DNA of 64,000 bases from Streptomyces phaeoluteigriseus (GTDB lineage: Bacteria > Actinomycetota > Actinomycetes > Streptomycetales > Streptomycetaceae): assembly GCF_001896135.2 (NCBI RefSeq), contig NZ_MPOH02000014.1, positions 32,074 through 96,073 of the forward strand, given 5' to 3'. The position numbers were made by a program, and so were the translations under genes. Position 1 is the first letter of the stretch. Every line of letters starts with the position of its first letter. Below, in pieces: positions 38,201-47,268 of the stretch. Under the pieces are notes generated by a model. The model was not told where the DNA came from. It was given only the letters and a program-made list of their open reading frames with translations, and searched no databases.

Positions 38201-39652
38201 ATGAGTATCCGACCATGGGTCATCGTGGAGCCGCCGGACGGTCGTGGTCTGCGCCGCGTCACCATCGAGGGCGAGACGGTCGGGAGTGCCTGGTCACCGG
38301 CCGAGCTGCGCAGGATACTCGGCCGTCACGGTTACCCCGAGGACATGGATCTTGATGATCCGACATCCATATGCTGGCGCGGGGGTGACAGCAGAACCTG
38401 GCCGGACCGAGCCTGGAGAAGGCGCTCCATCACGGCATTCATGACGGCCGGGCTGCTCATGTCCATGGTGTTCAACGCAGTCATCGGCTGGCCGGACGCC
38501 TCAGGGGCTCTGACGTTCGCGCAACGGATCACCGGAGTGCTGTTCGTTCTCTCGGGCGTGGTGCTGGGAATTTCGGCGATCGCGGCCCTCGACTACTGGG
38601 GAAGACGACAGTTCAGGGCCTCCGGAGCGATTGTCCTGCTCGGGGCAACCATCGTGCTGGCCACCGACGCCCTCCTTCTCCTGCTCTGGTTCGAGGAGCG
38701 GGAGTACACGCGCTATCTGCTGGTCTTCCTGCCCGCTCTACCCTGGTCCATATGGGCGCTTTGTATTCTCGTGCGCCAAAAATCATGGAAAGGGATCCCG
38801 CAACCAAAAGGCTTTGCGGTGGGGGTGGTCGCCACGGCACTCCTGACAGCTGTCAGCCTCGCCTATTCCACTATGTACCAGCCCGCGGCCGCGCCCATGC
38901 ACTTCACCCTCAAGGCGGAATTCGGTAAGGCGTGGGAGGATAGGAATGTCGCGTTTGTGCACGTGCCGCTGACGTTGCACATGAAAAACACCGGAGGGAT
39001 ACCGGTATACGTCATCAACGACATTTACACGGTCCGCGGCAGGGGCGCCGCATATTCTTATGGGGAGGAGGATCTGACGGCAGAGTGGCGGAACAGCGTA
39101 AGAAAGCGGGGGGCGCGCGACGGGGAGGCCGAACTCTACGTCGACCAACTCACGTACACCACGATAAGCAGCGGCAGGTTCTACGACTCCGGTAATTCGC
39201 TCGATGTCGGGCAGGAGTACGTCATGAAGCGCGTGTTTCAGCTTCCCAAGGGGGCCACGTATGACACCGTGAGCGTTGCATTGCAGATCTCTTACATGAG
39301 AAAGGACCGGGGGAGGATCGACGTGGACGAGTTCAGGTCCCCCCATCTTTCGTGGAACGAACGTGAGCGCCAACACTGCCCGCCAGCCGTATGCGGAGAG
39401 TTTCTCGTGTATCGCGGAAAGGTGCGACACAACAACAATCTCATCAATGTGACGCGCAAGCCACGGTACGTGACCGCAGTCTGGGCTCCTGAGGGCCGGT
39501 TCATCTCTTCGATCTCGTCCTTCCCTTTCAATTTCGCCGGCGTGGGCGACTACAGGGAAGAGAGGAGAGAAATGGAGAGATACGGGGCTGCGGGGGCCCG
39601 GGCCGATGCAGAGATCTCCGTGGCCGAACTGTTGAGATCCGCCGGGGTGTGA
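38201..39652 (+). CDS. Four-helix membrane protein with large extracytoplasmic domain
   Basis: 483 residues, no named family recognised. The N-terminal ~65 residues are soluble (RRVTIEGETVGSAWSPAELRRIL). Four membrane helices follow: about 81-98, 108-128, 141-160 and 168-185, then one more (about 200-218) leads to a ~260-residue C-terminal domain rich in beta-type sequence (VHVPLTLHMKNTGGIPVYVI, EYVMKRVFQLPKGATYDTV), probably outside the cell. ATG 38201 opens after an in-frame low-complexity stretch. Codon use is somewhat less G/C-biased than the neighbourhood (ATA, AAA, TAT codons), hinting at recent acquisition. It converges on the repeat protein with a gap of only 13 bases. Confidence 0.7.
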   Translation: MSIRPWVIVEPPDGRGLRRVTIEGETVGSAWSPAELRRILGRHGYPEDMDLDDPTSICWRGGDSRTWPDRAWRRRSITAFMTAGLLMSMVFNAVIGWPDASGALTFAQRITGVLFVLSGVVLGISAIAALDYWGRRQFRASGAIVLLGATIVLATDALLLLLWFEEREYTRYLLVFLPALPWSIWALCILVRQKSWKGIPQPKGFAVGVVATALLTAVSLAYSTMYQPAAAPMHFTLKAEFGKAWEDRNVAFVHVPLTLHMKNTGGIPVYVINDIYTVRGRGAAYSYGEEDLTAEWRNSVRKRGARDGEAELYVDQLTYTTISSGRFYDSGNSLDVGQEYVMKRVFQLPKGATYDTVSVALQISYMRKDRGRIDVDEFRSPHLSWNERERQHCPPAVCGEFLVYRGKVRHNNNLINVTRKPRYVTAVWAPEGRFISSISSFPFNFAGVGDYREERREMERYGAAGARADAEISVAELLRSAGV

Positions 39653-39665
39653 CCGGTCTGGCCGA

Positions 39666-41147
39666 TCAGTCGCCGGCCCTCGTGAGCCAGGTGCCCGCTG
39701 TCACCCCGAACTCCTCGTCAAGGTACTTGGCCGTCTGCTCGCAGGCGAAGGCGGCGCCGCTCAGATCCCCGAACAGCCTGTCATGCGGTACCAGCTCGGC
39801 GAGTTCGGTGATGAGCCGCACGATTTCGAACGGGCCGCGGCTCTGCTCATTGTTACGCAATTGGGCGTGGACCTTGAGCATGTCGTTGCTCATGTCCTCC
39901 GCCTTCCAGAAGTCCTTGACGCCTTCGTTCTTCCACTGCGGGGGGACCAGACTGTTCAGTCTCCGCACGAGGGTGGACTCGGGGGTGGACTCGAATATGG
40001 CGCTGGTGCAGAAGGCGGCGGCCTTGCCGAGCGACTCCTGCGGGCGTTCCTGAGCGGAGACGGATTGCTGCTGCTGGTCCTTCATGCGGGCGGATTTGTC
40101 ATCCAGCTCCTTTCTGGCTTCGGACCGCTCGTCCTGCGATGTCCGGGGGTCACTGATCTTCTTCAGCAGCGCACTGACCTGCCGCGTGATGTGCCCGAGC
40201 TGTTCTCGTTCCTTCGGCGGGGTCCTTCGGTCCTGCATGATGTCCGGAGAGGAACTGGCCGGCACCAGATTGTTCCGGGTGAACTGCTTCGGGCTCTCAC
40301 TTTCAGGTGCGTTCCGGCTTGCATCCACAGAGCCGGCGTCTGCCCCGTCCTGGCTCCTCTCCGCGGCATAGGTCGTATCCTGAACTATTGCGATCATCTG
40401 GGCCCGTACGTCCTGTGGTGTTCGGGGATCGCAGACCATTTCCAGGGTGGATGTGGTCCGCTTGACCACCAGGATGAGCATGGACCGCTCTTCGGTCGGT
40501 GTCTCGGGACCGTTGACCGCCTCAAGCGTCGAAGTTCCCTGCCTCACGATCGTGGTCAGCTCTTTCCGTAGCCCGGAAGGTGTTGCAGGGGCACTGATGG
40601 CTGCGAGCGCGGTGGACAGACTCTCCGCGGTCTCGACGACTCCCTGCCTGTCCTGCGGCGAAGTCCTCGGATCCTCGACCGTGCCGACGATGGTGATCAG
40701 TTCCTCCACGGTCGAAACGAGTTCTTCGGGGACTCGTTCCTTCTCCCTGTTCAGGGCTGCTGTCGCCTTGTCGATTTCTGCCTTCTGCTCCGGCGGGACT
40801 TCGGGCGTCTGTCCGTGCGTGTCGCCGGTGTCCGACCCGGTGTCCGACCCGGGGTCCGACGGCTCAGAGGTGTCAGACGTCCTGGGATCAGGCGGATCGC
40901 TCGGTTCGGATGACGGTGCGGAGTCCGGTGGCGAGGTGGGTGACGTCGTGGGCTCCGTCGGATCGATCGGCGGGGAAGGGGGAGACGGCGGAGGGGCCGT
41001 GGTCCGGGCCGGTACTCCGACATGCCCCCCGCTCAGACGCTCGGAATCTGCTGCGGCGATCGTCAGACCTGTCGGCATCGCGAGTGCTGCGGCCAGAATG
41101 GATGCGTTGGCCGCGCGAAGGATGTGTCGCCGGGAAATTCTGGCCAT
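39666..41147 (-). CDS. Secreted protein with 27-residue helical repeats
   Basis: 493 residues, not assigned to a known family. A twin-Arg-like signal (ISRRHILRAANASILAAALA) ends near residue 33. A Pro/Ser/Asp-rich linker (about 55-120) leads to a helical region made of units of 27 residues with the pattern PxxxRxxLxxIVxxxTSTLExVxxPxT. At least four full copies are clear (starting SPQDRQG, PSGLRKE, PTEERSM, PPKEREQ) and three partial. The last ~110 residues are a different helical domain with FEIVRLITELAELVPHD. ATG 41147 starts the signal peptide. Convergent with the membrane protein at 38201; shared less-biased codon use suggests the two arrived together. Confidence 0.65.
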   Translation of the reverse strand: MARISRRHILRAANASILAAALAMPTGLTIAAADSERLSGGHVGVPARTTAPPPSPPSPPIDPTEPTTSPTSPPDSAPSSEPSDPPDPRTSDTSEPSDPGSDTGSDTGDTHGQTPEVPPEQKAEIDKATAALNREKERVPEELVSTVEELITIVGTVEDPRTSPQDRQGVVETAESLSTALAAISAPATPSGLRKELTTIVRQGTSTLEAVNGPETPTEERSMLILVVKRTTSTLEMVCDPRTPQDVRAQMIAIVQDTTYAAERSQDGADAGSVDASRNAPESESPKQFTRNNLVPASSSPDIMQDRRTPPKEREQLGHITRQVSALLKKISDPRTSQDERSEARKELDDKSARMKDQQQQSVSAQERPQESLGKAAAFCTSAIFESTPESTLVRRLNSLVPPQWKNEGVKDFWKAEDMSNDMLKVHAQLRNNEQSRGPFEIVRLITELAELVPHDRLFGDLSGAAFACEQTAKYLDEEFGVTAGTWLTRAGD

Positions 41148-41441
41148 GATGGTTCCAGAAAATCGAGCTTGAAGAACACAGAGTCGATATGAATCCACTC
41201 TTCACCCGTCCGGTGCATCCCGCAACGGGAACGCCGGGCTGCAGTGCGACCGGCCCTCGGTCGCTCAGCGCGCCGGGTGACTGCCGGTCAGCTCCGGGGC
41301 CGCATCACCCCACGATCATCTGGTCTGCGAAGAGGGAAGGATCTCAGCCTGCCCAGTTCGTGGAGGCCCCAAGCCCTCAAGGCGGATGTCGGGGACCCTG
41401 CGCCGTGTGACCACGAGTACCCGGCAAAGGCGATCGCGCAC
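41148..41441. other. Spacer upstream of the dead amidase gene
   Basis: Contains upstream region for the leftward repeat protein. In-frame sequence before 41442 might include lost N-terminal codons of the amidase relic, but nothing firm is recognisable. Confidence 0.3.
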
Positions 41442-42219
41442 ATGACGGCGGACCGGGAGGCCACCGCACAAGCCCCCGCGGATCTCGTCCCGTTCGCCGA
41501 TCTCAGGAGCTTCTTCACCGGCAACGGCAAGGACTGGGCTCCGCACATCCTCTGGGATCCCTTCACGGGAGCGTTCGCCCAGTTCTTCCCCGCCACGTCC
41601 CGCAGCAAAGCCCTGTTCGACGTGGCGGTTGGTACGCGTACCCACCGGGCCGGCAAAGTCGTCATCAAGATCGAGTCCTTGTTCTTCCCGCAACTGCTGC
41701 GTGAACGGCGAGGGGTTCGCGAGGCTGGTCGACACTCCCGGCAAGGGCTGGGGCGATCTCCACGCATGGATCGGCTCCTGGGACGTACCGGACGTCTGGC
41801 CCATGGGCCGCCCGACGTCCTTGTCCCGCAGTATGTGTCCGGCCGACAAGTGGAGGGCGCAGGGCGGGTGGTAAGCCCATGCCCACGTCCCGGAGAACGG
41901 CCACGTCGACCCCGGTTCCTGGCCGGCGTTCGAGTTGCAGCCGACCGGACCGCCCCTAGCTGAGCACCGGATCGAGCCGCACCCTGGTGTGACGTTCTTC
42001 CAGGCGGGACGCATGTCGCCCGTCATCGAGGCGATGCACGGTCGGCTCGTCGCCGAGGGCTGCGACCGCTACACGTCCGGCGCCCGTCTCGACGCGTGGG
42101 GAGCGGGCGAAGTGAGGTCGTACACCGCCTGGCAGCAGAAGCCGGGTTTCGTGGGAAGTGCCGCCGACGGCGTTCCCGGCCCGTTCAGCCGGGACAGGCT
42201 CGAGGTCCCCGATGTCTGA
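41442..42219 (+). pseudogene. Amidase-like/peptidoglycan-binding protein, inactivated
   Basis: Pieces of one gene for a Streptomyces cell-wall protein: a peptidoglycan-recognition/amidase-like part (LWDPFTGAFAQFFPATSRSK, then VNGEGFARLVDTPGKGW, HAWIGSWDVPDVWP, HVPENGHVDPGSW) and a C-terminal peptidoglycan-binding domain (VTFFQAGRMSPVIEAM, GRLVAEGCDRYTSG). A frameshift near 41691 separates the first piece from the second, and a TAA at 41872-41874 sits where a Tyr codon is expected before AHAHVPEN. The final domain resembles the N-terminus of the next gene, so the two are related in architecture. The N-terminus is unclear. Confidence 0.6.
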
Positions 42220-42513
42220 GGCCTCCGAGCAGGGCCCCGGAGCTTCAAGGACCCTGTCGAGCTGATCGTCAGGAACCCCTGACCAGGAGATTTCCGGGTT
42301 TGCGGGCGACTCGCATCGGTCGCATGGTGGAAGTAGGACGACCGTGGTCAGGTCGAGTCGGGCGGTGCAGAGGTCAACTGCGCGTGCGACTGCGCGCAGT
42401 TGCGAACGTCGTGGCAGTGATCAACTACACCTCGCGTCCGTACGGTGACATCTCGCGCGTTCAACAGGCCGATCCGCATCGTGATCCGACTCCTTGCTGA
42501 AAGGAGAAGGACC

Positions 42514-43143
42514 ATGCCTGCTCTGGCGCCGTTCCCAGGAGCGACATTCTTCCACGCGGGACAACGCAGTTCTCTGATCGCCTCGATGGGCAAACGCCTG
42601 GTGACGGAAGGGTGCGGCAAGTACCGCACGGGTCCGGGTCCCGAGTGGACGGACGCCGACCGGCAGTCGTACGCCGTCTGGCAACGCAAGTTGGGATTCG
42701 AGGGGGCCGAAGCCAATGGCATACCGGGAAAGACCTCCTGGGACCGGCTCCGCGTCCCGATACCGTCACCTGATCCCGGTGGCCGCGTCGCATCCGCCGT
42801 ACCGGGACACCGCGTCACGACCGCGCACCGGGTGGAAGGTCCGCACTGGAGCCTGGGCTACCACACCGGTGCGGACTACGCCGCCCGGAACGGCACACCA
42901 TGTGTCGCGGTGCGCAGCGGTTCCATCGTCCGCAACGGACACGACCGCAGTTTCGGCGACTTCCTCGTGCTGCGTGCCGACGGGTTCGACTTCTGGTACT
43001 GCCACCTCTCCGAACAGACCGTGAAAGCGGGGCCTGTCAGGGCCGGCCAGAAGATCGGGGAAGTCGGCTCCACCGGAAACTCCACCGGCCCTCATCTCCA
43101 CTTCGAGAAGCGCCCGGCCGGTGCAGATTCGGATCAGACGTGA
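42514..43143 (+). CDS. Peptidoglycan-binding M23 metallopeptidase
   Basis: 209 residues: an N-terminal peptidoglycan-binding domain (about 5-83; TFFHAGQRSSLIASMGKRLV, WTDADRQSYAVWQRKLGF, GIPGKTSWDRL) and a C-terminal M23/LytM endopeptidase domain (about 100-200). Zinc ligands and catalytic His are in place: His117 and Asp121 in GYHTGADY, His194 and His196 in GPHLHFE. It would cleave peptide cross-links in peptidoglycan. AAGGAGAAGG is directly upstream of the ATG. No signal peptide is present, so export must be non-classical, phage-like, or the start lies elsewhere. The C-terminus stops soon after HLHFEKRPAG, slightly short for the family. Confidence 0.85.
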   Translation: MPALAPFPGATFFHAGQRSSLIASMGKRLVTEGCGKYRTGPGPEWTDADRQSYAVWQRKLGFEGAEANGIPGKTSWDRLRVPIPSPDPGGRVASAVPGHRVTTAHRVEGPHWSLGYHTGADYAARNGTPCVAVRSGSIVRNGHDRSFGDFLVLRADGFDFWYCHLSEQTVKAGPVRAGQKIGEVGSTGNSTGPHLHFEKRPAGADSDQT

Positions 43144-43223
43144 CACCGACCTGGTAGCCGTCGGAGGAGCCGCGGCGCCCCCAGTTGCGGATGTGTCATG
43201 GGGCCGACGGCGGACCGGTGCCG

Positions 43224-43800
43224 CTAACGGTGATGAGGGCCGTGACGTCGGCCGTCATGTCGGTCGTCATGACGACCCCTCGCGACGACCGTCATGACGG
43301 TCGTCGCGGTCGGGACGCTGCCGGTCACGATGGTCGTGTTCGTCGTCGGGGAGGAGTCCGCGTCGATCGAGGTCAGCTCGACACCGGTGTCCTCGAGTGT
43401 CACCCAGGCGAGGTCGTCGTCGGCGACACCCTCCCGTCGGCGCTGCACGACCGCCGTGACGCGAGGCGGCGTGGAGGCGGTCGGGTCGTACGAAGGGCCG
43501 GTGACACTGACCGTCGGCGGGTCGTCGAGCTTCACCCGCAGTTCCCGGTCGGGCAGGATCCGCAGCAGGTCGGTGCGGACGACTGCGGAGATCTCGGCCC
43601 CACTGATGGAATCCGGCTGGTAACGGACCAGAGCGAAACGGGCGAAGGGCAGGCAGGCGTCCCCGGTGTCCACCTCCAGGTCGCAGAACCAGCGGTTGCC
43701 CTCCGGGTCGAACTGCGGGGAGAAGCCCAGGCACACCGCGAGCGGCCGTCGTCCTGGCCGGCAAGGCGTACTCGTCCGCGTGATCCACGGTCACCCGCGG
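43224..43800 (-). pseudogene. C-terminal relic of a large conserved actinomycete protein
   Basis: The leftward frame 43224-43736 is protein-like (LGFSPQFDPEGNRWFCDLEV, FARFALVRYQPDSISGAE, LRILPDRELRVKLDD, PRVTAVVQRRREGVADDDL) but lacks a plausible start. Just upstream, LAGQDDGRS (about 43755-43781) and VDHADEYALPA (about 43763-43796) continue the same protein in the two other frames, so at least two frameshifts are present, and nothing of the N-terminal part remains past 43800. I recognise the pattern from large hypothetical Streptomyces proteins but cannot name a function. Confidence 0.5.
43262..43308. terminator. Two perfect palindromes of 16 and 28 bp
   Basis: 43262-43277 reads the same on both strands (GGTCGTCATGACGACC), and so does 43281-43308, again centred on TCATGA. 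Placed 120-165 bases beyond the M23 stop and inside the end of the relic gene. They could form cruciform or terminator hairpins without a loop. Confidence 0.5.
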
Positions 43801-43888
43801 CGTCGCCGGACTCGGGCGGTGAATCCGACGAGTCAGTTGACCAGGCGGCCGGCCGCGAGCGCGGAGACAGCCGTGAGGGACTGCCCGG

Positions 43889-44121
43889 CCCCGGTGTCAT
43901 GTGGTGTGGCCGTGTTCGTCTGGTGTCCGCGTCGTCGGGTCCGGGCCCCGGTGTCATGTGGTGTGGTCGTGTTCGTCTGGTGTCCGCGTCGTCGGGCCCG
44001 GGCCCCGGTGTCGCCTGGTGTGGTCGTGTTCGCCTGGCGTCCGCGTCGCCGACTCCGGGCCCCGGTGTCACGTGGCGCGGCCGACTCCGCCCGGCGCCCG
44101 AGTCGTCGACTCCGGGCCGGG
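43889..44121. repeat. 57-bp tandem repeat, four copies
   Basis: Units begin at about 43889, 43946, 44003 and 44060, the last more divergent. 57 bases equal 19 codons; in one leftward frame it gives a Pro-Gly-Asp-Asp/Arg-rich 19-residue repeat (TPGPGPDDADTRRTRPHH). It lies between the relic and the DUF2235 stop, whose last codons may derive from it. Confidence 0.9.
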
Positions 44122-45276
44122 CGGCGCGGAAGGCATGGGTGGCAGGCCCGCGGCGATGCCCGGCAGCAGCACGGGCTCCAACCGGACCGACTCCTGTCCG
44201 CCCAGATACCGCTCCAGTTCCGGCGGCCGGTACTCCGAGTCGCGGTCGTAGCGCTCCTTGGCGGGCACCGCGAGGAACTCGTTGCCGTCGGGCTCGCCGT
44301 CGGCGTTCACCGCCTGGCCGAGCGGCCGGTGCAGGGGGCTGGAGAGTCGGTACATGCCCGTCCGCGAGGTGTGCACCGCGCCCGCGCCGTCCGCCCGTAC
44401 ACGGAAGTCGATACTCCGCTCCGGCTTCATCACCTGCGGCCCGACCGTGCTGAGCACATCAGCACCGAACGCCAGTCCGTATCTGCGGGCCTGGTCGACC
44501 ATCCACAGCAGGGTGACGTCGGACAGTCCCGCCTCCTTGTATCCGCCGCCGACATCGCAGTGCACCCCGGCGAACCACACCTGCTTCAGCTCCTGGCCCT
44601 GCTCGGCGGCGCCGGGCTGCTGGTGCCACAAGGCCGGTTGGAACGCGGAGCGCTGTTCGTCGATGGCCAGTGCGTGGAAGGCCGCCCCGACCCAACTGCT
44701 CAGCTCGGTGTCGTGAAACGCCCAGCGGCGGTTGAAACGGTGCACGGACGGCTGCAGCCAGGTGGCGCCCGGAGCCGGGATTCCCAGGGCGCCGACCGTG
44801 TCCCACACGCCGATGAAGTGGATCCGCGTCTCGCGTGCGTACGAGCGGCGGAACAGCGTCGCGGTCGCGCCGGTCGGTCGCTCGATCCGATCGCGGTACA
44901 GGGCCCAGGCTTCGGGGATCCGGCCGACGTGATCCCGGCGCAGGATCCCGCAGTGGCGCAGCAGTCCCGCCAGGCTGCGTGCCGTGAACGCGCCTCGGCT
45001 GAAGCCGAACAGGAACAGCTCGTCGTCGGGCTCGTACGTCTCGACGAGGAACTCGTAGGCGTCGAGGACGTTCCGGGAGAGTCCCACCCCGAACGCGCCC
45101 CCACGCAGCCGCTCACGCCGGTGGGTGCCCACGCCGCGGTGGTAGTAGACGCGCTGCTCCTTCCCGGCTTCGGACCCCGGGCGCACGGACAGGGCGACCT
45201 TGGCGATGTTGGTCTTGCTCGGTTGGTCGGCGGAGTTCCACGTGCCGTCGCAGCAGACGACCAGACGCTTGGCCAT
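44068..45276 (-). CDS. DUF2235 (Tle1-like) alpha/beta hydrolase
   Basis: 402 residues. N-terminal RLVVCCDGTWN (4-14), nucleophile elbow LFGFSRGAFTAR (about 88-99, GxSxG form), FIGVWDTVGALGIP (about 155-168) and the histidine region VWFAGVHCDVGGGY (about 235-248) define the DUF2235 family, related to T6SS phospholipase Tle1. In actinomycetes these are cytosolic or surface lipases of unknown substrate. The ATG at 45276 is preferred (GAGGAGGG about 7 bases upstream) over another ATG two codons earlier with poor spacing. The C-terminal 30 residues are Pro-rich and run into a tandem-repeat area. Not part of an obvious operon. Confidence 0.85.
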   Translation of the reverse strand: MAKRLVVCCDGTWNSADQPSKTNIAKVALSVRPGSEAGKEQRVYYHRGVGTHRRERLRGGAFGVGLSRNVLDAYEFLVETYEPDDELFLFGFSRGAFTARSLAGLLRHCGILRRDHVGRIPEAWALYRDRIERPTGATATLFRRSYARETRIHFIGVWDTVGALGIPAPGATWLQPSVHRFNRRWAFHDTELSSWVGAAFHALAIDEQRSAFQPALWHQQPGAAEQGQELKQVWFAGVHCDVGGGYKEAGLSDVTLLWMVDQARRYGLAFGADVLSTVGPQVMKPERSIDFRVRADGAGAVHTSRTGMYRLSSPLHRPLGQAVNADGEPDGNEFLAVPAKERYDRDSEYRPPELERYLGGQESVRLEPVLLPGIAAGLPPMPSAPPGPESTTRAPGGVGRAT

Positions 45277-45310
45277 GACCATCCCTCCTCGCATGAGCGT
45301 GGAGCGGCCC

Positions 45311-45886
45311 CTACCACAACCCATGGTTCCACCACTCCGCGAGCCATGCCATACGAGAGCCGCCCACGCCCGTCGCGCATGTGGGGCAAGCGACGCGGGC
45401 GGTGATCACAGGGCGCGCCCGACGGGTGCCGACGGGTGCCGGCGGGTGCGGCACGAGTCGACGGTGCGACTGGACCGGGTAGTTGGAAAGTTGGAAAGCC
45501 TTGCAGTCGACCGAATGCGACTCTCTTGATTCACTCCGGTCCGCGTGACACACATACGGAGCCAGGACGTCGGGACGGGTCAACCCCGTGAGGGAGAGCC
45601 GCGGGTCACCGATGACCGCGGTGTACCACTCCGTCACGCCTCGGTCCGAGGAGGAACGGGCCGTGAGTGAAGCCGACTGCCACACGGGGTCGGCGACCCA
45701 CAACTGGATCCGTCTCACGCATGGTTGACACCGCGCTTGCCGTTGCCACCGGTCGAGGACGCGCTGGACCGTTTCCAGCTCGCTGCCGAGTCGGTCAGGG
45801 AACGCCGGTGCCCACGACGTGGACGGTGCCGGGAGACGAGCGGTCGCGTCCTCGACCGGCGGCAGGCGCTTCCGATCCGGCGTCAC
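45311..45886 (-). CDS. Putative hypothetical protein, weak support
   Basis: A 191-codon leftward frame with fair third-position bias in its first two thirds (LGSELETVQRVLDRWQRQ, RRIQLWVADPVWQS, DRGVTEWYTAVIGD) but a repeat-derived, less protein-like end containing GACGGGTGCC units (about 45418-45450). No family recognised, no clear ribosome binding site. It may be a decayed gene. The remainder of 45277-46049 shows nothing else. Confidence 0.25.
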   Translation of the reverse strand: MTPDRKRLPPVEDATARLPAPSTSWAPAFPDRLGSELETVQRVLDRWQRQARCQPCVRRIQLWVADPVWQSASLTARSSSDRGVTEWYTAVIGDPRLSLTGLTRPDVLAPYVCHADRSESRESHSVDCKAFQLSNYPVQSHRRLVPHPPAPVGTRRARPVITARVACPTCATGVGGSRMAWLAEWWNHGLW

Positions 45887-46049
45887 CTGGTGACCTCCGG
45901 GCCAGGCCAGGCCAGGTCAGGCCCAGCAGCGGGTGCGGAACCACTCGTCGAAGCGCACCATTTGACGTAGGGGGAAACGCGCGGTTCGGGTGCGGCCTCG
46001 ACCGCGGCACATGCAGACCATCGTCCTCGCATCCGCGGGAGGAGTCGCC

Positions 46050-46910
46050 ATGCCCATGCTGCTCATCAAGGGCTTCTACGACGTCAGGGGCTCGCAACCG
46101 GACGGGGACACGGTCCACTTCACGGCTGAGGACCCCGCGGAGTGGGGCCTGGTCGGCGGCGGCCTGGGCCGCGCCGTCGAGCACAGTGTGCTGGGGCGCG
46201 CCAAACTTCGGCTGGACGCGGTCGACGCACTCGAGACGCACTACGGCGCCAACCGCGTCCACCAACCGCTGGAGTTCGCCCACGCCGCACGCGACGAACT
46301 GTTGAGCTGGCTGGGCTTCACCGAGGTCCAGCGCCGTCCGGACGAGACCGTGACCGCCACGACCCCGGCCACGGTTCCCGGGTTCGTGCTCACCCGTGGC
46401 TCCGACGTCCACGGCCGCTGCATCGCCCTGGCAGGCCGCGGAACGGCCCCAGGGGCCAGCGGCCTGGAGATCGACGTCGACCCCACGGTGCTGAGGACGA
46501 CGGTCAACCACCATCTGGTCACGGCGGGCTTGGTGTACCCGACGTTCTACCGCAGTCTCTTCGCCGGCCTGCGGGTGGAGATGGCCGCCGCGGTCAAGAA
46601 GGCCCGGGACGCGGGAGAGGGCCTGTGGCCGAGCGATGTCACCACCACAGGGGCGAAGATCACAGGCCTGGCCTCGTTGACGGACGATGTCGTGCTGCTC
46701 CCGAAACTGTTCCGTCGACTGGTGGACTACCTCGCGCTCACCATGCCGCTGACGTGTTTCCCGGCCTTTCTGGCCGGCGCCAGGGACCGCTTCTCCATCC
46801 TGTCCACCGGCGAACGGTGCGTCGGCCTCCACCGTGTCGTGGAGACCACGAACGGCCAGACCGTCAGGATGACGCGTCCCCCCGAGGACCTGCTCTTCGA
46901 AGACGCCTGA
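46050..46910 (+). CDS. Nuclease-like protein (thermonuclease-related fold)
   Basis: 286 residues, soluble, no signal peptide. The N-terminal IKGFYDVRGSQPDGDTVHF plus AKLRLDAVDALETHY pattern resembles the beta-barrel of staphylococcal-nuclease-like proteins (conserved Asp in DGDTV, acidic pair in LRLDAVDALE). The C-terminal half is helical (TVNHHLVTAGLVYPTFYRSL, LPKLFRRLVDYL). Such Streptomyces proteins are often named nuclease, with weak biochemical support. The ATG at 46050 has GGGAGGAG just upstream. Alone on its strand. Confidence 0.55.
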   Translation: MPMLLIKGFYDVRGSQPDGDTVHFTAEDPAEWGLVGGGLGRAVEHSVLGRAKLRLDAVDALETHYGANRVHQPLEFAHAARDELLSWLGFTEVQRRPDETVTATTPATVPGFVLTRGSDVHGRCIALAGRGTAPGASGLEIDVDPTVLRTTVNHHLVTAGLVYPTFYRSLFAGLRVEMAAAVKKARDAGEGLWPSDVTTTGAKITGLASLTDDVVLLPKLFRRLVDYLALTMPLTCFPAFLAGARDRFSILSTGERCVGLHRVVETTNGQTVRMTRPPEDLLFEDA

Positions 46911-47268
46911 CACGGCCTACGACGACGGTGTCGGGAGTTCGAGGCGTGGGCCCGCCGCTCGGCCGACCAGCCCGCCCGCGCGGTCACCACATGGCCTCAG
47001 CGATCGGGAGAAGACGGAAGGAACGTGTTCGAGCAGCAGGGATCGCCGTGCGTCGACCCCACGCCCGGCTCACGCCCCGCACCGGGGCGCCGAGGGGATG
47101 CGTGGCCGCGCGACGGCCTTCGCCGCGATCGCCGTCGGCGTGGTGACGGTGGAGCGATTCGGAAGGAACAGCCCGCTCAGACAGTTCCGTCGAGGTGCGG
47201 CGTCGCCCACTGTCGTCGACGTCTTGCCGTGGTCATGCGAAGCGACGCTCCTCGACGTCCCGCAGTGG
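46911..47268. other. Spacer with an imperfect 26-bp duplication
   Basis: No gene seen. GTCGACGTC...GTGGTCATGCGA at 47216-47241 is repeated with three mismatches at 47251-47276, ending at the stop of the next leftward gene. Confidence 0.35.

Noticed and set aside
43889..44121. Possible CRISPR array
   Set aside because: The 57-bp units are contiguous and in tandem, with no unique spacers and no cas genes nearby.
46142..47146. A 334-codon plus frame overlapping the nuclease-like gene
   Set aside because: Arg/Pro-rich out-of-frame shadow of the gene at 46050.
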